A stretch of DNA of 64,000 nucleotides from Flavobacteriaceae bacterium (GCA_022425945.1 JAKMEK010000092.1:1-64000), one strand, 5' to 3'. Counted from the first letter of the stretch, positions 9,101-17,153 are shown. Notes: generated by a model from the letters alone, not told the origin. Program-made: numbers and translations.

Positions 9101-9311
9101 ATCTGGGGCACGACGTTATGTAGCTAGTCGTCCACAAGGCATAACTTCAACCGAAGAAACCTTGATGATGCATGCTGAAAACGAAACCAAAAATGCGTTG
9201 GCTAAAGTGAATGCCTTTTACAAAGAAACATGGGAAACTGTTCAAGCAGAAATTGAAGGATTATCGCTTTCCAGTTTTAAGCCCATCGATTATTTTGAAT
9301 TAAAAGAATAA
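6126..9311 (+). CDS. Exported BNR / sortilin-type beta-propeller protein
   Basis: I chose the ATG at 6126 (1061 residues) instead of the track start at 6039. It gives a clean signal peptide (MKARLFTLLITWSAIIFAQ), while the longer form would run through a terminator hairpin. The first two thirds carry repeated BNR/VPS10-like blades of the type SxDGGxTW: STSGGIDWTP, SLDGGKTWVA, TTNGGKSWKK, TLDGGATWKE, STDGGDKWKK, TRDGGKSWRF, STDKGLTWKV, TQNGGASWNE. These alternate with D/NPxNPxxxYVG strands. About residues 745-1061 form a different, lysine-rich C-terminal region, partly helical. Family members are annotated as glycosyl hydrolases or sialidase-like proteins, but no catalytic residues can be assigned. 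It is convergent with murF with no gap. An envelope or periplasmic location is inferred; no T9SS C-terminal domain was recognised. Confidence 0.8.
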   Translation: MKARLFTLLITWSAIIFAQDFSPSYLKNTAARNIGPGGMSGRITTIDVVNSSPDNIYVGTASGGVWKSTSGGIDWTPIFNDQSTASIGALAIQQSNPDVIWVGTGEGNPRNSLNGGYGIFKSLDGGKTWVASGLAETRHIHRIVIDPTQPNTVYVAAIGSPWGEHQERGIYKTTNGGKSWKKILYQNPKTGAADLIMDPSNPNKLIAAMWEHKRDPWFFKSGGKGSGIFVTLDGGATWKEKTDEDGLPKGELGRIGLAIAKNKPNIIYALVESKKNALYKSTDGGDKWKKVNEKEGIGNRPFYYSDIRVDPENENRLYSVFTYVNVSEDGGKNFSQLMPAYGVSNGVHPDHHAWWIHPEDGDFMIDGNDGGLNITRDGGKSWRFVGNIPVAQFYHISVDNETPYNVYGGMQDNGSWRGPAYVWRVQGIRNSYWQEIAFGDGFDVVPDKDNSRYGYAMSQQGFVSRYDWKTGNNYLVRPTHPEADTRLRFNWNAAIGQDPFDNSTVYFGSQFVHKSTDKGLTWKVISPDLTTNDPAKLKQSESGGLTLDATGAENHCTLLVIEPSPLEKDMLWAASDDGRVHFTQNGGASWNEVTKNLKGLPAGSWITQIKASNKNKGEALLVANDYRRYNYTPYAYRTINYGKTWQRIVDQSDVKSYALCIVEDPETANLLFLGTDDGLYYSINAGEKWQKMDPKVFPTVSTKDLVIHPREHDLVIGTFGRAAWVLDDIRPMRAIAKANALLEKKVHLFEPPTAYMAAYQQPTGSRFGADAMYHGENRKYGAMLTYFYAPTEQVKSKNNKASDDKKRIKSDSLQLQIFDGDRLIRTLKRKAPKEKGLHRWYWNMDEKGVSRPSRKIRKSKREPSGVGVKPGLYRAELSMGEESNTVTIEVKPDPRLKVSQAGIDQQYAASKLLEGYMDTAAKAVKQLVISKGILSSYQKRIKEKDSIKYKNLLKKCKEVSKEMDALIALFLGKEDKRQGIVRNPESTVMTRISGARRYVASRPQGITSTEETLMMHAENETKNALAKVNAFYKETWETVQAEIEGLSLSSFKPIDYFELKE

Positions 9312-10595
9312 TTAAAGTTGATCGAGGAGTTGCTCAAGTTCGATTCCTCGAGAGCCTTTGATCAAAATAGTAGACCCCTTTATGGGGTTTTCTTTCAGGT
9401 GTTTTTTTGCCGTAAGGGTTGATTCAAAATGACTTCTATTAGTTGCTTTCTTTAGGGAGGAAAATAGGGGCCCAACCAAGATAACTTCATCAAATTTTGC
9501 TTCTTCAAGCTGATCAATGACGGATTCGTGTTCCGCTATGGAAAAGTCCCCAAGCTCAAGCATATCTCCCAAGATCACTGTCTTATGTGAAGCCTTAACA
9601 CCAATAAATGAATTGATTGCTGCCTTCATGCTAGAAGGATTGGCATTGTATGCATCTAATAGCACATCATTTTTAGTTGTTTTGGTCCATTGTGAACGGT
9701 TGTTTGTAGGTATATAGACCTCTATTCCATTTTTGATTTGTTCCAGAGAGAGTGAAAAGAATTTTCCAAAACCGATGGCCGCATTGATATTATCGAAATT
9801 ATAATCGCCAGTCAGTTTGCTTTTTATGGTAACTCCTTCTATTGTAGTCACACAATACCCCTCATTACCGATTGTGTTGGTCATTTGGTAATGTGCATTG
9901 CTTTTTCGACCAAATAAGATTTGGTTAATGCCTGTACATTGTTTTAGCTGTAGTTCATTGTCTGCATTTACAAGCACATCCCCCTTGTTTGTTCGTAAGA
10001 AATCATAGAGTTCACTCTTTCCTTTAATGACCCCTTCAATACTGCCAAAACCTTCCAAATGAGCCTTTCCAAAATTGGTGATATACCCCATAGTAGGTTG
10101 CGCAAGTTCACTTAAAAAAGCAATTTCTTTTTGATGATTTGCACCCAATTCTACAAGGGCTATTTCCGTATCGGGCTTTATGCCGAGTAGGGTTAGGGGT
10201 ACGCCAATATGATTGTTTAAATTCCCTTTTGTTGCATGAACCTTAAATTGTTGCGAAAGCACAGTGTAGATAAGTTCCTTTGAGGTTGTTTTTCCATTTG
10301 ATCCGGTAAGGCAAATAACGGGCAGTTCAAATTGTTTTCTATGGAACGTAGCCAAAGCTTGTAAAGTAGCCAGACTGTCTTCTACATGAATTGCATTACT
10401 AGTTGTTGGACGATGATTGAGATCGTCATAAATAACGTATGACGCTCCTGCATCTACAGCTTTTTGAGCAAAGACATTTCCGTTAAAGTTTTCTCCTCTA
10501 AGACAAAAGAATAGTTCTCCCTTTTTTAAGGCACGCGTATCAGTAGATAGTCCGGAGCTTTTTTTGAAGAGCAGATGTAATTCTGAAATGTTCAT
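9312..10595 (-). CDS. murF: UDP-N-acetylmuramoyl-tripeptide--D-alanyl-D-alanine ligase MurF
   Basis: MurF adds D-Ala-D-Ala to the UDP-MurNAc-tripeptide, the last cytoplasmic step of the peptidoglycan precursor. The 427-residue protein has the Mur ligase three-domain plan. The N-terminal domain includes LSTDTRALKKGELFFCLRG, the central ATPase has the P-loop CLTGSNGKTTSKELI (about 95-110), GNLNNHIGVPLTLL and ELGANHQKEI, and the C-terminal domain has DAYNANPSSMKAAI and ILGDMLELG. These last two motifs distinguish MurF from the other ligases. It is separate from the main dcw cluster here. It lies directly downstream of gldJ on the same strand, an arrangement also known in Flavobacterium, but a strong hairpin terminator stands between the two. 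Confidence 0.95.
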   Translation of the reverse strand: MNISELHLLFKKSSGLSTDTRALKKGELFFCLRGENFNGNVFAQKAVDAGASYVIYDDLNHRPTTSNAIHVEDSLATLQALATFHRKQFELPVICLTGSNGKTTSKELIYTVLSQQFKVHATKGNLNNHIGVPLTLLGIKPDTEIALVELGANHQKEIAFLSELAQPTMGYITNFGKAHLEGFGSIEGVIKGKSELYDFLRTNKGDVLVNADNELQLKQCTGINQILFGRKSNAHYQMTNTIGNEGYCVTTIEGVTIKSKLTGDYNFDNINAAIGFGKFFSLSLEQIKNGIEVYIPTNNRSQWTKTTKNDVLLDAYNANPSSMKAAINSFIGVKASHKTVILGDMLELGDFSIAEHESVIDQLEEAKFDEVILVGPLFSSLKKATNRSHFESTLTAKKHLKENPIKGSTILIKGSRGIELEQLLDQL

Positions 10596-10600
10596 GCTAT

Positions 10601-10627
10601 AAAAAAAGGCATTCGAAAATGCCTTTT
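10601..10627 (-). terminator. Intrinsic terminator between gldJ and murF
   Basis: A 10-bp perfect stem, AAAAGGCATT/AATGCCTTTT, closes on loop CGAA and ends in a run of seven U on the minus strand. It lies between the gldJ stop and the murF ATG, so murF must be transcribed by read-through or from a promoter inside gldJ. Confidence 0.8.
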
Positions 10628-10641
10628 AATGTGTTTGTTTC

Positions 10642-12318
10642 TTAGCCTTTTCTTTTGTGACGGGCTGTTTTTTTATTTTTGCTTTTTGATCCCAGACGGG
10701 TCATGGCACATCTAAATCCGATGTAGTCAGTAGCAATATATTGTGGTAGATAGCGTCTTTGTGCTGGATCTAGCCAGTAAGCACGATCTTTCCACGAGCC
10801 TCCTTTAAATACGCGTACTTCATCAGTAATTAACGAGGTTCTTTTTGGCGATTTATCTTTCGAGCGGATTTTGTTTCCATTTTCGTCTGTAGTTACTCGG
10901 GGATGAGTAGGTGCATCATACATTTTCGTGCTTTCTGGACGACCATTTCCTCCTTCTTCACCACTTTGTACATCTGCAAATTGACGGGTAGACTCTATAT
11001 CACCATCACGAAAGTTTCTGTTATCACTTTCAGTAAAGTTCTGACGTAAAAAGGTTTCCTCTTCATCAATAGCTACTTTTTCTAATTGTCCAGGTAAGCG
11101 TTTAAGCAGTACCTTTCCGTTTGGAAGAGTGTCATATACCAGTTGATCAGGAGAAATTACTTGGGCCTTTCCATCTTCTCCAATGACTTCTTTTAGGTAG
11201 ATGTTTCCACGGTAATAGTTAAAGTCATTTGCTTCATCGTCAACAATTGGACGATATACGTCGGCTACCCACTCGGCTACATTTCCAGCCATGTCGTAAA
11301 CACCATAGTCGTTAGGTGGATATGATTTTACTTGAATGGTTATGTCAGCTCCGTCATCGGACCAGCCAGCAATTCCACCATAATCTCCTTTTCCGAGTTT
11401 AAAGTTGGCCAATTGGTCTCCTTCGGATCTTCTCTCCTCTGAACGGGTGTATTCTCCAGACCATGGATATTTTTTCTTTCCTCGGTAGGCGTTGTACTCA
11501 CGCTCACCGCCCAAGGCAAGTGCTGCGTATTCCCATTCTGATTCTGTTGGAAGCCTGTATGCAGGGAGTAGCAGACCGCTATCAACTCCAGCGTAAACAT
11601 TTACTTCAGTTGTGTCTTTTTTCTGACGCCCATTTTTTCCAACCAAACTATCGATCTTTCCGCCATAAGTGGACTCAGGTATTTTCAGGTAGGCACTTGT
11701 GCTAAAGGTACTGTTTGCATCTATTTCTGTGTAACGTACATCTTTTTCGATGTAGGCCTCACGCTCCAAGATGTATTCATTTACACGGTCGGTGCGCCAT
11801 TCAGCAAATTGAACTGCTTGCAGCCAGTTTACTCCAACAACAGGGTATTCTGCGTAGGCAGGGTGGCGTAAATAATTAGTTGTCAACTCTTCAAAGTATC
11901 CCAATTGATTTCTCCAAACCAATGTGTCCGGAATAGCTCCCTCATAAATTTGTTTGTATTGTAAATTGTCTTGGGGAAAAACCAATTTTAACCAGTCCAA
12001 GAACTCAAGGTACATCAGGTTGGTTACCTCTGTTTCGTCAATGTAGAAAGACATTACGTGCTGACGCGTTGGAGTGTTGTTCCAGTCGTGCATTACATCA
12101 TCTTGAACTTGTCCTTTTGTAAAGGTTCCTCCTTCAATAAAAACAAGTCCTGGTCCGGTTTCTTGATCTTCAAAATCAACATTGTACTGAAAGCCACCTT
12201 TTTTGGAGTTAATACTCCAGCCTGTGGCTCTAGATTGGTTGTTTTTTCCGCAAGAGCTGAAAATCATTGACCCTAGGGCAATAAAAAGCGTACATTTTGA
12301 GATAAACTTCACGTTCAT
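10642..12318 (-). CDS. gldJ: Gliding motility / T9SS-associated lipoprotein GldJ
   Basis: The start was moved to the ATG at 12318, giving 558 residues, because MNVKFISKCTLFIALGSMIF-SSC is a proper lipoprotein signal with Cys23. The track version adds 14 unrelated residues. The body is a formylglycine-generating-enzyme-like (SUMF1/FGE) fold: GLVFIEGGTFTKGQ, MSFYIDETEVTNLMYLEF, YPVVGVNWLQAVQFAEWRT, YRLPTESEWEYAA, YGVYDMAGNVAEWVADVY, RVFKGGSWKDRAYWLDPAQR and IGFRCAM. GldJ is known from Flavobacterium johnsoniae as a lipoprotein needed for gliding and for stable type IX secretion components. Length, lipobox and the neighbours murF and porV all agree. It is divergent from porV and ends at a strong terminator. 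Confidence 0.92.
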   Translation of the reverse strand: MNVKFISKCTLFIALGSMIFSSCGKNNQSRATGWSINSKKGGFQYNVDFEDQETGPGLVFIEGGTFTKGQVQDDVMHDWNNTPTRQHVMSFYIDETEVTNLMYLEFLDWLKLVFPQDNLQYKQIYEGAIPDTLVWRNQLGYFEELTTNYLRHPAYAEYPVVGVNWLQAVQFAEWRTDRVNEYILEREAYIEKDVRYTEIDANSTFSTSAYLKIPESTYGGKIDSLVGKNGRQKKDTTEVNVYAGVDSGLLLPAYRLPTESEWEYAALALGGEREYNAYRGKKKYPWSGEYTRSEERRSEGDQLANFKLGKGDYGGIAGWSDDGADITIQVKSYPPNDYGVYDMAGNVAEWVADVYRPIVDDEANDFNYYRGNIYLKEVIGEDGKAQVISPDQLVYDTLPNGKVLLKRLPGQLEKVAIDEEETFLRQNFTESDNRNFRDGDIESTRQFADVQSGEEGGNGRPESTKMYDAPTHPRVTTDENGNKIRSKDKSPKRTSLITDEVRVFKGGSWKDRAYWLDPAQRRYLPQYIATDYIGFRCAMTRLGSKSKNKKTARHKRKG

Positions 12319-12419
12319 ATTAGTTTTTTTATCGGCTATATTGTTACTCTTAAGCTGCAATATACAATTTATTGAGCGGTGTCATTAACAATTAACTCCA
12401 CCAACACAATCCTATAACG

Positions 12420-12427
12420 CAAAAATA
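12420..12427 (-). promoter_or_regulatory. Candidate -7 box of the gldJ promoter
   Basis: The minus strand reads TATTTTTG, a TAnnTTTG match, 102 bases before the gldJ ATG. A -33 TTG at standard spacing is not seen. Confidence 0.35.
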
Positions 12428-12491
12428 ATGCATTTATTGCTGTAAATAATAATGCAATGAAAATGTTTTATTAGGGGCAAGAAAATTAAAA

Positions 12492-12505
12492 TTATAACGT
12501 TATAA
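12492..12505. promoter_or_regulatory. 14-bp perfect palindrome upstream of porV
   Basis: TTATAACGTTATAA is a perfect inverted repeat that ends 25 bases before the porV start codon. Its position suits an operator for a dimeric regulator, but no regulator is encoded nearby. In AT-rich DNA a palindrome of this size can also occur by chance. Confidence 0.35.
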
Positions 12506-12530
12506 ATGCGAAACAAGTACATATTAATCT

Positions 12531-13688
12531 TTGAAGAAACAGTTAGCTTATTTAGGGTGTTTGGTGATGTTTATTGGGGGCAACGCTTTTGCACAGAGTC
12601 AAAGCCGTGTAATTACCACAGGTGTCCCTTTCTTGTTAATTACGCCAGACGCACGCTCCGCCGGTATGGGTGAGTTGGGCGTGGCCACTTCGGCAGATGT
12701 CTTTTCGCAACAATGGAATCCTGCAAAGTATGTTTTCGCGAGAGAAAAGCAGGCAGTTGGGGTGAGTTATACTCCTTACCTGAGTAAGCTTGTCGACGAC
12801 ATATTCTTGGCAAATCTAACCTACTACACTAAAAACACCGAACGAAGTGCTTGGGGGGTAAGTTTAAAATACTTTAGTTTAGGTGATATTCAGTTCAATG
12901 ATTTAATAGGAAATACGATTGTACAACAAGGTATTGAACGTCCCAATGAACTAACCTTGGACCTTTCTTATGGTTTGTTGTTGAATGAGAAATTCTCCAT
13001 GGCTGTTGCAGCACGATATATCCGTTCAGATTTAAAGCTGTCTAGTGACGCCGATGCGACCCCAGCAAGCAGTATAGGAATTGATATTGCCGCATTCTAC
13101 CAAGGAGAGTATTTTGACATGGGAACCAATAAAGCGAGTATGCGTTATGGTTTAAATGTTTCCAATGTAGGTCCGCGTTTAAAATATGATGAAGGAGGAC
13201 AAAAAAACTTTATCCCTACCAACCTTCGACTGGGCGCGGGAATGAATTTGGATTTAGGTGGGAGCAATGTATTGAATTTCAATCTTGAATTTAATAAGTT
13301 ATTGGTACCATCTCCTGTAGAAGTAGGCCAAGAAAATGGAGTGAGGCTCTATGAACAACCAGACATTAGTTTTTTAAATGGGATTGTAGAATCTTTTTCA
13401 GATGCTCCAGACGGTTTAAGCGAAGAGTTGAAAGAAGTTACTTGGGCAACAGGAGTTGAGTATGTTTTTCAAGACGTATTTGCACTGCGAACAGGATACT
13501 TTAACGAAAGTCTAGAAAAAGGCTCTCGACGTTTTTTAACTTTAGGGGCAGGTTTTCAACTCGACTTTGCCACCATAGACATCTCTTATTTATTCTCAAC
13601 ATCTAAGATTAGAAATCCATTGGAAAACACGCTTCGTTTTTCATTGACATTCAACTTAAGCAACCCCTCTGTAGAGCCTGCAGAGTAA
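12531..13688 (+). CDS. porV: Type IX secretion outer-membrane protein PorV (LptO)
   Basis: PorV is an outer-membrane beta-barrel of the FadL type that shuttles T9SS cargo to the surface attachment complex. The 385-residue product has a signal peptide (MKKQLAYLGCLVMFIGGNAFAQ) followed by the PorV hallmark ITTGVPFLLITPDARSAGMGELGVATSAD and SQQWNPAKYVF, then alternating amphipathic strands such as RSAWGVSLKYFSLGDIQF, and a C-terminal strand ending TLRFSLTFNLS. The start is TTG: an in-frame TAA lies only two codons upstream, and the next ATG would destroy the signal peptide. It is divergent from gldJ. PorU is not adjacent in this window. A palindrome lies just upstream. Confidence 0.92.
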   Translation: MKKQLAYLGCLVMFIGGNAFAQSQSRVITTGVPFLLITPDARSAGMGELGVATSADVFSQQWNPAKYVFAREKQAVGVSYTPYLSKLVDDIFLANLTYYTKNTERSAWGVSLKYFSLGDIQFNDLIGNTIVQQGIERPNELTLDLSYGLLLNEKFSMAVAARYIRSDLKLSSDADATPASSIGIDIAAFYQGEYFDMGTNKASMRYGLNVSNVGPRLKYDEGGQKNFIPTNLRLGAGMNLDLGGSNVLNFNLEFNKLLVPSPVEVGQENGVRLYEQPDISFLNGIVESFSDAPDGLSEELKEVTWATGVEYVFQDVFALRTGYFNESLEKGSRRFLTLGAGFQLDFATIDISYLFSTSKIRNPLENTLRFSLTFNLSNPSVEPAE

Positions 13689-13772
13689 TTTAAAAGTTCT
13701 TGGATGTTATTTTTATGACATTAGACTGTTGTTATGTGTGGTAGATATGGTATTATTTTCCGTTAAAAGTCG

Positions 13773-13780
13773 TATTTTTG
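13773..13780 (+). promoter_or_regulatory. Candidate -7 box of the pdhA promoter
   Basis: TATTTTTG fits TAnnTTTG and lies 33 bases before the pdhA ATG, which would leave a leader of roughly 25-30 bases. The -33 element is not clear. Confidence 0.45.
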
Positions 13781-13813
13781 CCCCATAAATAATTCTAAAA
13801 TATTTTTTTTCGA

Positions 13814-14815
13814 ATGAAAAAAATCACCAAACAAACCTATATCGATTGGTATAAAGACATGCTTTTTTGGCGAAAGTTTGAAGACAAGCTAGCGGCAGTC
13901 TACATCCAACAGAAAGTGAGAGGATTCCTCCACTTGTACAACGGACAAGAGGCTATCCTCGCGGGTGCTTTGCATGCCATTGAGTTAGGGAAAGATCGAA
14001 TGATTACTGCGTATAGAAACCACGTACAACCCATTGGAATGGGCGTTGACCCCAAAAGAGTAATGGCTGAATTGTACGGTAAAGCAACAGGTACTTCTAA
14101 TGGATTGGGAGGTTCTATGCACATCTTTTCAAAAGAACATCGTTTTCACGGAGGTCACGGTATTGTTGGGGGGCAAATCCCTTTAGGTGCTGGTATGGCT
14201 TTTGGTGATAAATACAATAATACAGGTGCAGTAACGCTATGCTTCATGGGTGACGGTGCTGTAAGACAAGGCTCTTTGCACGAAACACTCAACCTGGCAA
14301 CCCTATGGGAGCTTCCGGTAGTGTTTATTGTGGAAAACAATGGATATGCAATGGGGACTTCTGTCGCTCGAACAGCTTCTCACCAAGAGATATGGAAATT
14401 AGGTCTTGGTTACGAAATGCCATGTGGACCAGTAGACGGAATGGATCCGGTTGCTGTAGCAAAAGCCCTGGACAAAGCAATTAAGCATGCGCGAGACGGA
14501 AAAGGGCCAACTTTCTTAGAGATGAAGACTTACCGCTACCGTGGACACTCAATGTCAGATGCACAGCATTATCGTACTAAATCTGAAGTAGAAGAATACC
14601 GTAAAATTGATCCAATTACTCAGGTAAAAGACATCATTGTTGAGAAAAACTATTTAACTGAAGACGAGTTTGCTGCCATCGATGCTGATGTGAAAGCACG
14701 TGTGTTGGAATGTGAAAAATTTGCTGAAGATTCTCCATATCCGGAAAAGTCAGTCATGTACGATGCAGTCTACGAAGAACCCAATTACCCATTTTTAAAA
14801 CATAAATTAAGTTAG
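13814..14815 (+). CDS. pdhA: Pyruvate dehydrogenase E1 component, alpha subunit
   Basis: E1 alpha binds thiamine diphosphate and, with E1 beta, decarboxylates pyruvate and acetylates the E2 lipoyl group. The 333 residues are the usual length. The TPP motif runs from GDGAVRQGSLHETLNLA (about 155-172) to VENN. The phosphorylation-loop region YRYRGHSMSDAQHYRTKSE and the substrate region GFLHLYNGQEAI are conserved. The E2 gene follows after 2 bases, so the pair is an operon. The E1 beta subunit is not in this window; a separate pdhB locus is common in this phylum. The ATG is preceded by a TATTTTTG promoter element. Confidence 0.95.
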   Translation: MKKITKQTYIDWYKDMLFWRKFEDKLAAVYIQQKVRGFLHLYNGQEAILAGALHAIELGKDRMITAYRNHVQPIGMGVDPKRVMAELYGKATGTSNGLGGSMHIFSKEHRFHGGHGIVGGQIPLGAGMAFGDKYNNTGAVTLCFMGDGAVRQGSLHETLNLATLWELPVVFIVENNGYAMGTSVARTASHQEIWKLGLGYEMPCGPVDGMDPVAVAKALDKAIKHARDGKGPTFLEMKTYRYRGHSMSDAQHYRTKSEVEEYRKIDPITQVKDIIVEKNYLTEDEFAAIDADVKARVLECEKFAEDSPYPEKSVMYDAVYEEPNYPFLKHKLS

Positions 14816-14817
14816 TC

Positions 14818-16413
14818 ATGGCAGAAGTCATAAATATGCCTCGTTTGAGCGATACAATGGAGGAAGGAACTGTCGCTACTTGGTTTAAAAAAGTAGGTGA
14901 TACAGTTAAAGAAGGCGATATTCTAGCCGAAATTGAAACCGATAAAGCAACAATGGAGTTCGAAGCTTTTTACGAAGGTGAACTATTGCATATCGGAATT
15001 GAAGAAGGACAAACTGCACCAGTAGATACTTTACTTGCCATTATAGGTGAAAAAGGAGAGGATGTTTCTGCTCATCTTGGCGGAGGAACTGCGCCAGTTG
15101 CCGAAGAGGTAACTGCTTCGGAAGCTGCTCCTGCCCAAGCAGAAGTCGCTGCTGCCCCAACACTTCCGGATAACGTGGAAGTCATTACCATGCCGCGATT
15201 GAGCGATACCATGGAAGAAGGTACAGTAGCAAGTTGGCTCAAAAAAGTTGGTGATACTGTCAATGAAGGTGACATACTTGCTGAGATTGAAACAGACAAA
15301 GCAACGATGGAATTTGAAGCATTTTACAATGGAACGCTTTTACACATCGGAATACAAGAAGGAGATTCTGCTCCTGTAGATAGTCTTTTGGCCATTATTG
15401 GTGATAAAGATGCTAATGTTGAACAGGCAATAGCTGCTGCAACTGCCAGTGTTTCTGCGCCAGTTGAAGAGGTCGAAAAAGCTGCTCCAGCTGCTCCTGC
15501 TGTTGCTGCACCAGTTGCAGCCCCTGTGGCATCGCCTGTTGCTGCACCCGTAGCAGTTCAAAATACAAGCGGACGAATCATCGCTTCTCCTTTGGCAAAA
15601 CGTTTGGCCGAAGAGCGAGGAATTCAGCTTGCTACAGTTCAAGGTTCAGGTGATGGTGGACGAATCATTAAACGTGATATCGAAAATTATCAAGCTAGCG
15701 GTAGTGTTGCTTTTGCGGCTCCGCAGGGAATTGAATCTGTCGAGGAAATGGCCAATAGCCAGATGCGTAAAACCATCGCTAAGCGACTGGGTGCATCTAA
15801 ATTTACGGCACCTCACTATTACTTAGGTGTTGAATTTGATATGGAGAATGCCATGGCATTCCGTAAGCAATACAATGCTATTCCAGATACAAAAATCTCG
15901 TTCAATGACATTGTGGTTAAAGCAACTGCTTTAGCGCTCAAACAGCATCCACAAGTTAATTCGCGCTGGTACGATGATAAAATCGTGAAGCATCATCATG
16001 TTCACATGGGCGTTGCCGTGGCGGTAGACGATGGTTTGGTTGTTCCTGTAGTGAAGTTTGCAGATGAATTACCTTTGCCGCAAATTGGGGCACAAGTAAA
16101 AGATTTTGCAGGTAGAGCTAGAGATAAAAAACTTACTCCTGCAGAAATGGACGGAAGTACATTTACGATTTCCAACTTAGGAATGTTTGGTATTGAAACC
16201 TTTACGTCAATTATCAATCAACCCAATTCAGCAATTTTATCTGTCGGTGCAATTGTAGAAAAGCCCGTTGTGAAGAATGGACAAATTGTGGTTGGACACA
16301 CCATGAAGTTGACCCTTGCATGTGATCATCGCTCGGTAGATGGTGCAACAGGTTCTTTGTTCTTACAAACACTAAAATCCTACATTGAAAATCCAATTAC
16401 AATGTTGGTTTAA
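14818..16413 (+). CDS. pdhC: Pyruvate dehydrogenase E2 (dihydrolipoamide acetyltransferase), two lipoyl domains
   Basis: E2 is the core of the PDH complex and transfers the acetyl group from lipoamide to CoA. The 531-residue protein has two lipoyl domains (about 1-78 and 121-198), each with the lipoylated lysine in ETDKATMEFEAF. A first Ala/Pro linker joins the two domains and a second (about 200-260) follows them. A peripheral-subunit-binding domain comes next (about 262-298, ASPLAKRLAEERGIQ with GRIIKRDIENY), then the catalytic domain (about 310-531) with HHVHMGVAVAVDDGLVVPVV and the active-site DHRSVDGATG. The two lipoyl domains are nearly identical to each other. It follows pdhA by 2 bases and ends at a strong terminator. 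Confidence 0.95.
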   Translation: MAEVINMPRLSDTMEEGTVATWFKKVGDTVKEGDILAEIETDKATMEFEAFYEGELLHIGIEEGQTAPVDTLLAIIGEKGEDVSAHLGGGTAPVAEEVTASEAAPAQAEVAAAPTLPDNVEVITMPRLSDTMEEGTVASWLKKVGDTVNEGDILAEIETDKATMEFEAFYNGTLLHIGIQEGDSAPVDSLLAIIGDKDANVEQAIAAATASVSAPVEEVEKAAPAAPAVAAPVAAPVASPVAAPVAVQNTSGRIIASPLAKRLAEERGIQLATVQGSGDGGRIIKRDIENYQASGSVAFAAPQGIESVEEMANSQMRKTIAKRLGASKFTAPHYYLGVEFDMENAMAFRKQYNAIPDTKISFNDIVVKATALALKQHPQVNSRWYDDKIVKHHHVHMGVAVAVDDGLVVPVVKFADELPLPQIGAQVKDFAGRARDKKLTPAEMDGSTFTISNLGMFGIETFTSIINQPNSAILSVGAIVEKPVVKNGQIVVGHTMKLTLACDHRSVDGATGSLFLQTLKSYIENPITMLV

Positions 16414-16435
16414 TTCAATTAGCCTAACATTTAAG

Positions 16436-16459
16436 ACCCGCCTTTGTGCGGGTTTTTTT
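16436..16459 (+). terminator. Intrinsic terminator of the pdhA-pdhC operon
   Basis: The hairpin ACCCGC/GCGGGT with loop CTTTGT is followed by a run of seven T. It lies 22 bases after the pdhC stop. Confidence 0.85.
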
Positions 16460-16477
16460 ATCTTTAAACAAAAATAA

Positions 16478-17146
16478 GTGAAAACATTATTGATTACTGG
16501 TGCCGGAAAAGGCATCGGGTTAGAAACGGCAAAATTAGCTGCATCAGCTGGGCACAATGTTATTGCAATATCAAGGAACATAACTGCTTTGGAAGCCATT
16601 AAAGGAATTCAGGCTTTTAGTGTTGACCTTTCTTCTGAGGATGCCATAGGCACTTTTGTGCAAAAGATAGCTCATGTTCCCATAGATGTTCTAATCAATA
16701 ATGCTGGTTTATTGACCAATACTTCTGTAGCAGAAAGTAGTTTCGAGCTTTTTGAAAAAATCTATAAGGTCAATGTTTTTGGCTTAGCTGAACTGACGCG
16801 TCAATTGTTACCTCAAATTCATTCTGATGGACATGTGGTTAATATCAGTAGTATGGGAGGGATTCAAGGAAGTGCTAAATTTCCGGGTTTATCGATCTAT
16901 TCGAGCAGTAAAGGAGCTTTGATTACATTGACAGAACTTTGGGCAGAAGAATTTAAAGCTTCGGGGCCTAAGTTCAATGTATTGGCCCTCGGTGCTGTAC
17001 AAACACAGATGCTTGAAGAAGCTTTTCCTGGCTTTGAAGCACCCATCACTGCAGAAGGCTTCGCTCCATACCTGCTCAATTTCGGATTAACCGGACATCA
17101 GTACTACAATGGGAAAACACTTCAGGTTTCTTCTAGTACACCCTAA
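16478..17146 (+). CDS. Short-chain dehydrogenase/reductase
   Basis: This is a classical SDR of 222 residues, slightly short for the family (about 250). The nucleotide-binding glycine motif TGAGKGIGLETAK is at residues 7-19, the NNAG motif is in DVLINNAGLLT, the catalytic Ser is in VVNISSMGG, and YSSSKGA (about 146-152) holds the catalytic Tyr and Lys. The NADP/NAD preference and substrate cannot be told from sequence. The start is GTG, which fits the family N-terminus (MKTLLITGAGKGIG). It lies just after the PDH terminator and 7 bases before the SprT-like gene, so it probably opens a new small operon. Confidence 0.88.
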   Translation: MKTLLITGAGKGIGLETAKLAASAGHNVIAISRNITALEAIKGIQAFSVDLSSEDAIGTFVQKIAHVPIDVLINNAGLLTNTSVAESSFELFEKIYKVNVFGLAELTRQLLPQIHSDGHVVNISSMGGIQGSAKFPGLSIYSSSKGALITLTELWAEEFKASGPKFNVLALGAVQTQMLEEAFPGFEAPITAEGFAPYLLNFGLTGHQYYNGKTLQVSSSTP

Positions 17147-17153
17147 GTAGGTA

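Noticed and set aside
15340-15642. Cys- and Ser-rich 100-codon ORF antisense to pdhC
   Set aside because: It is produced by the reverse strand of the Ala/Pro linker and has no independent support.
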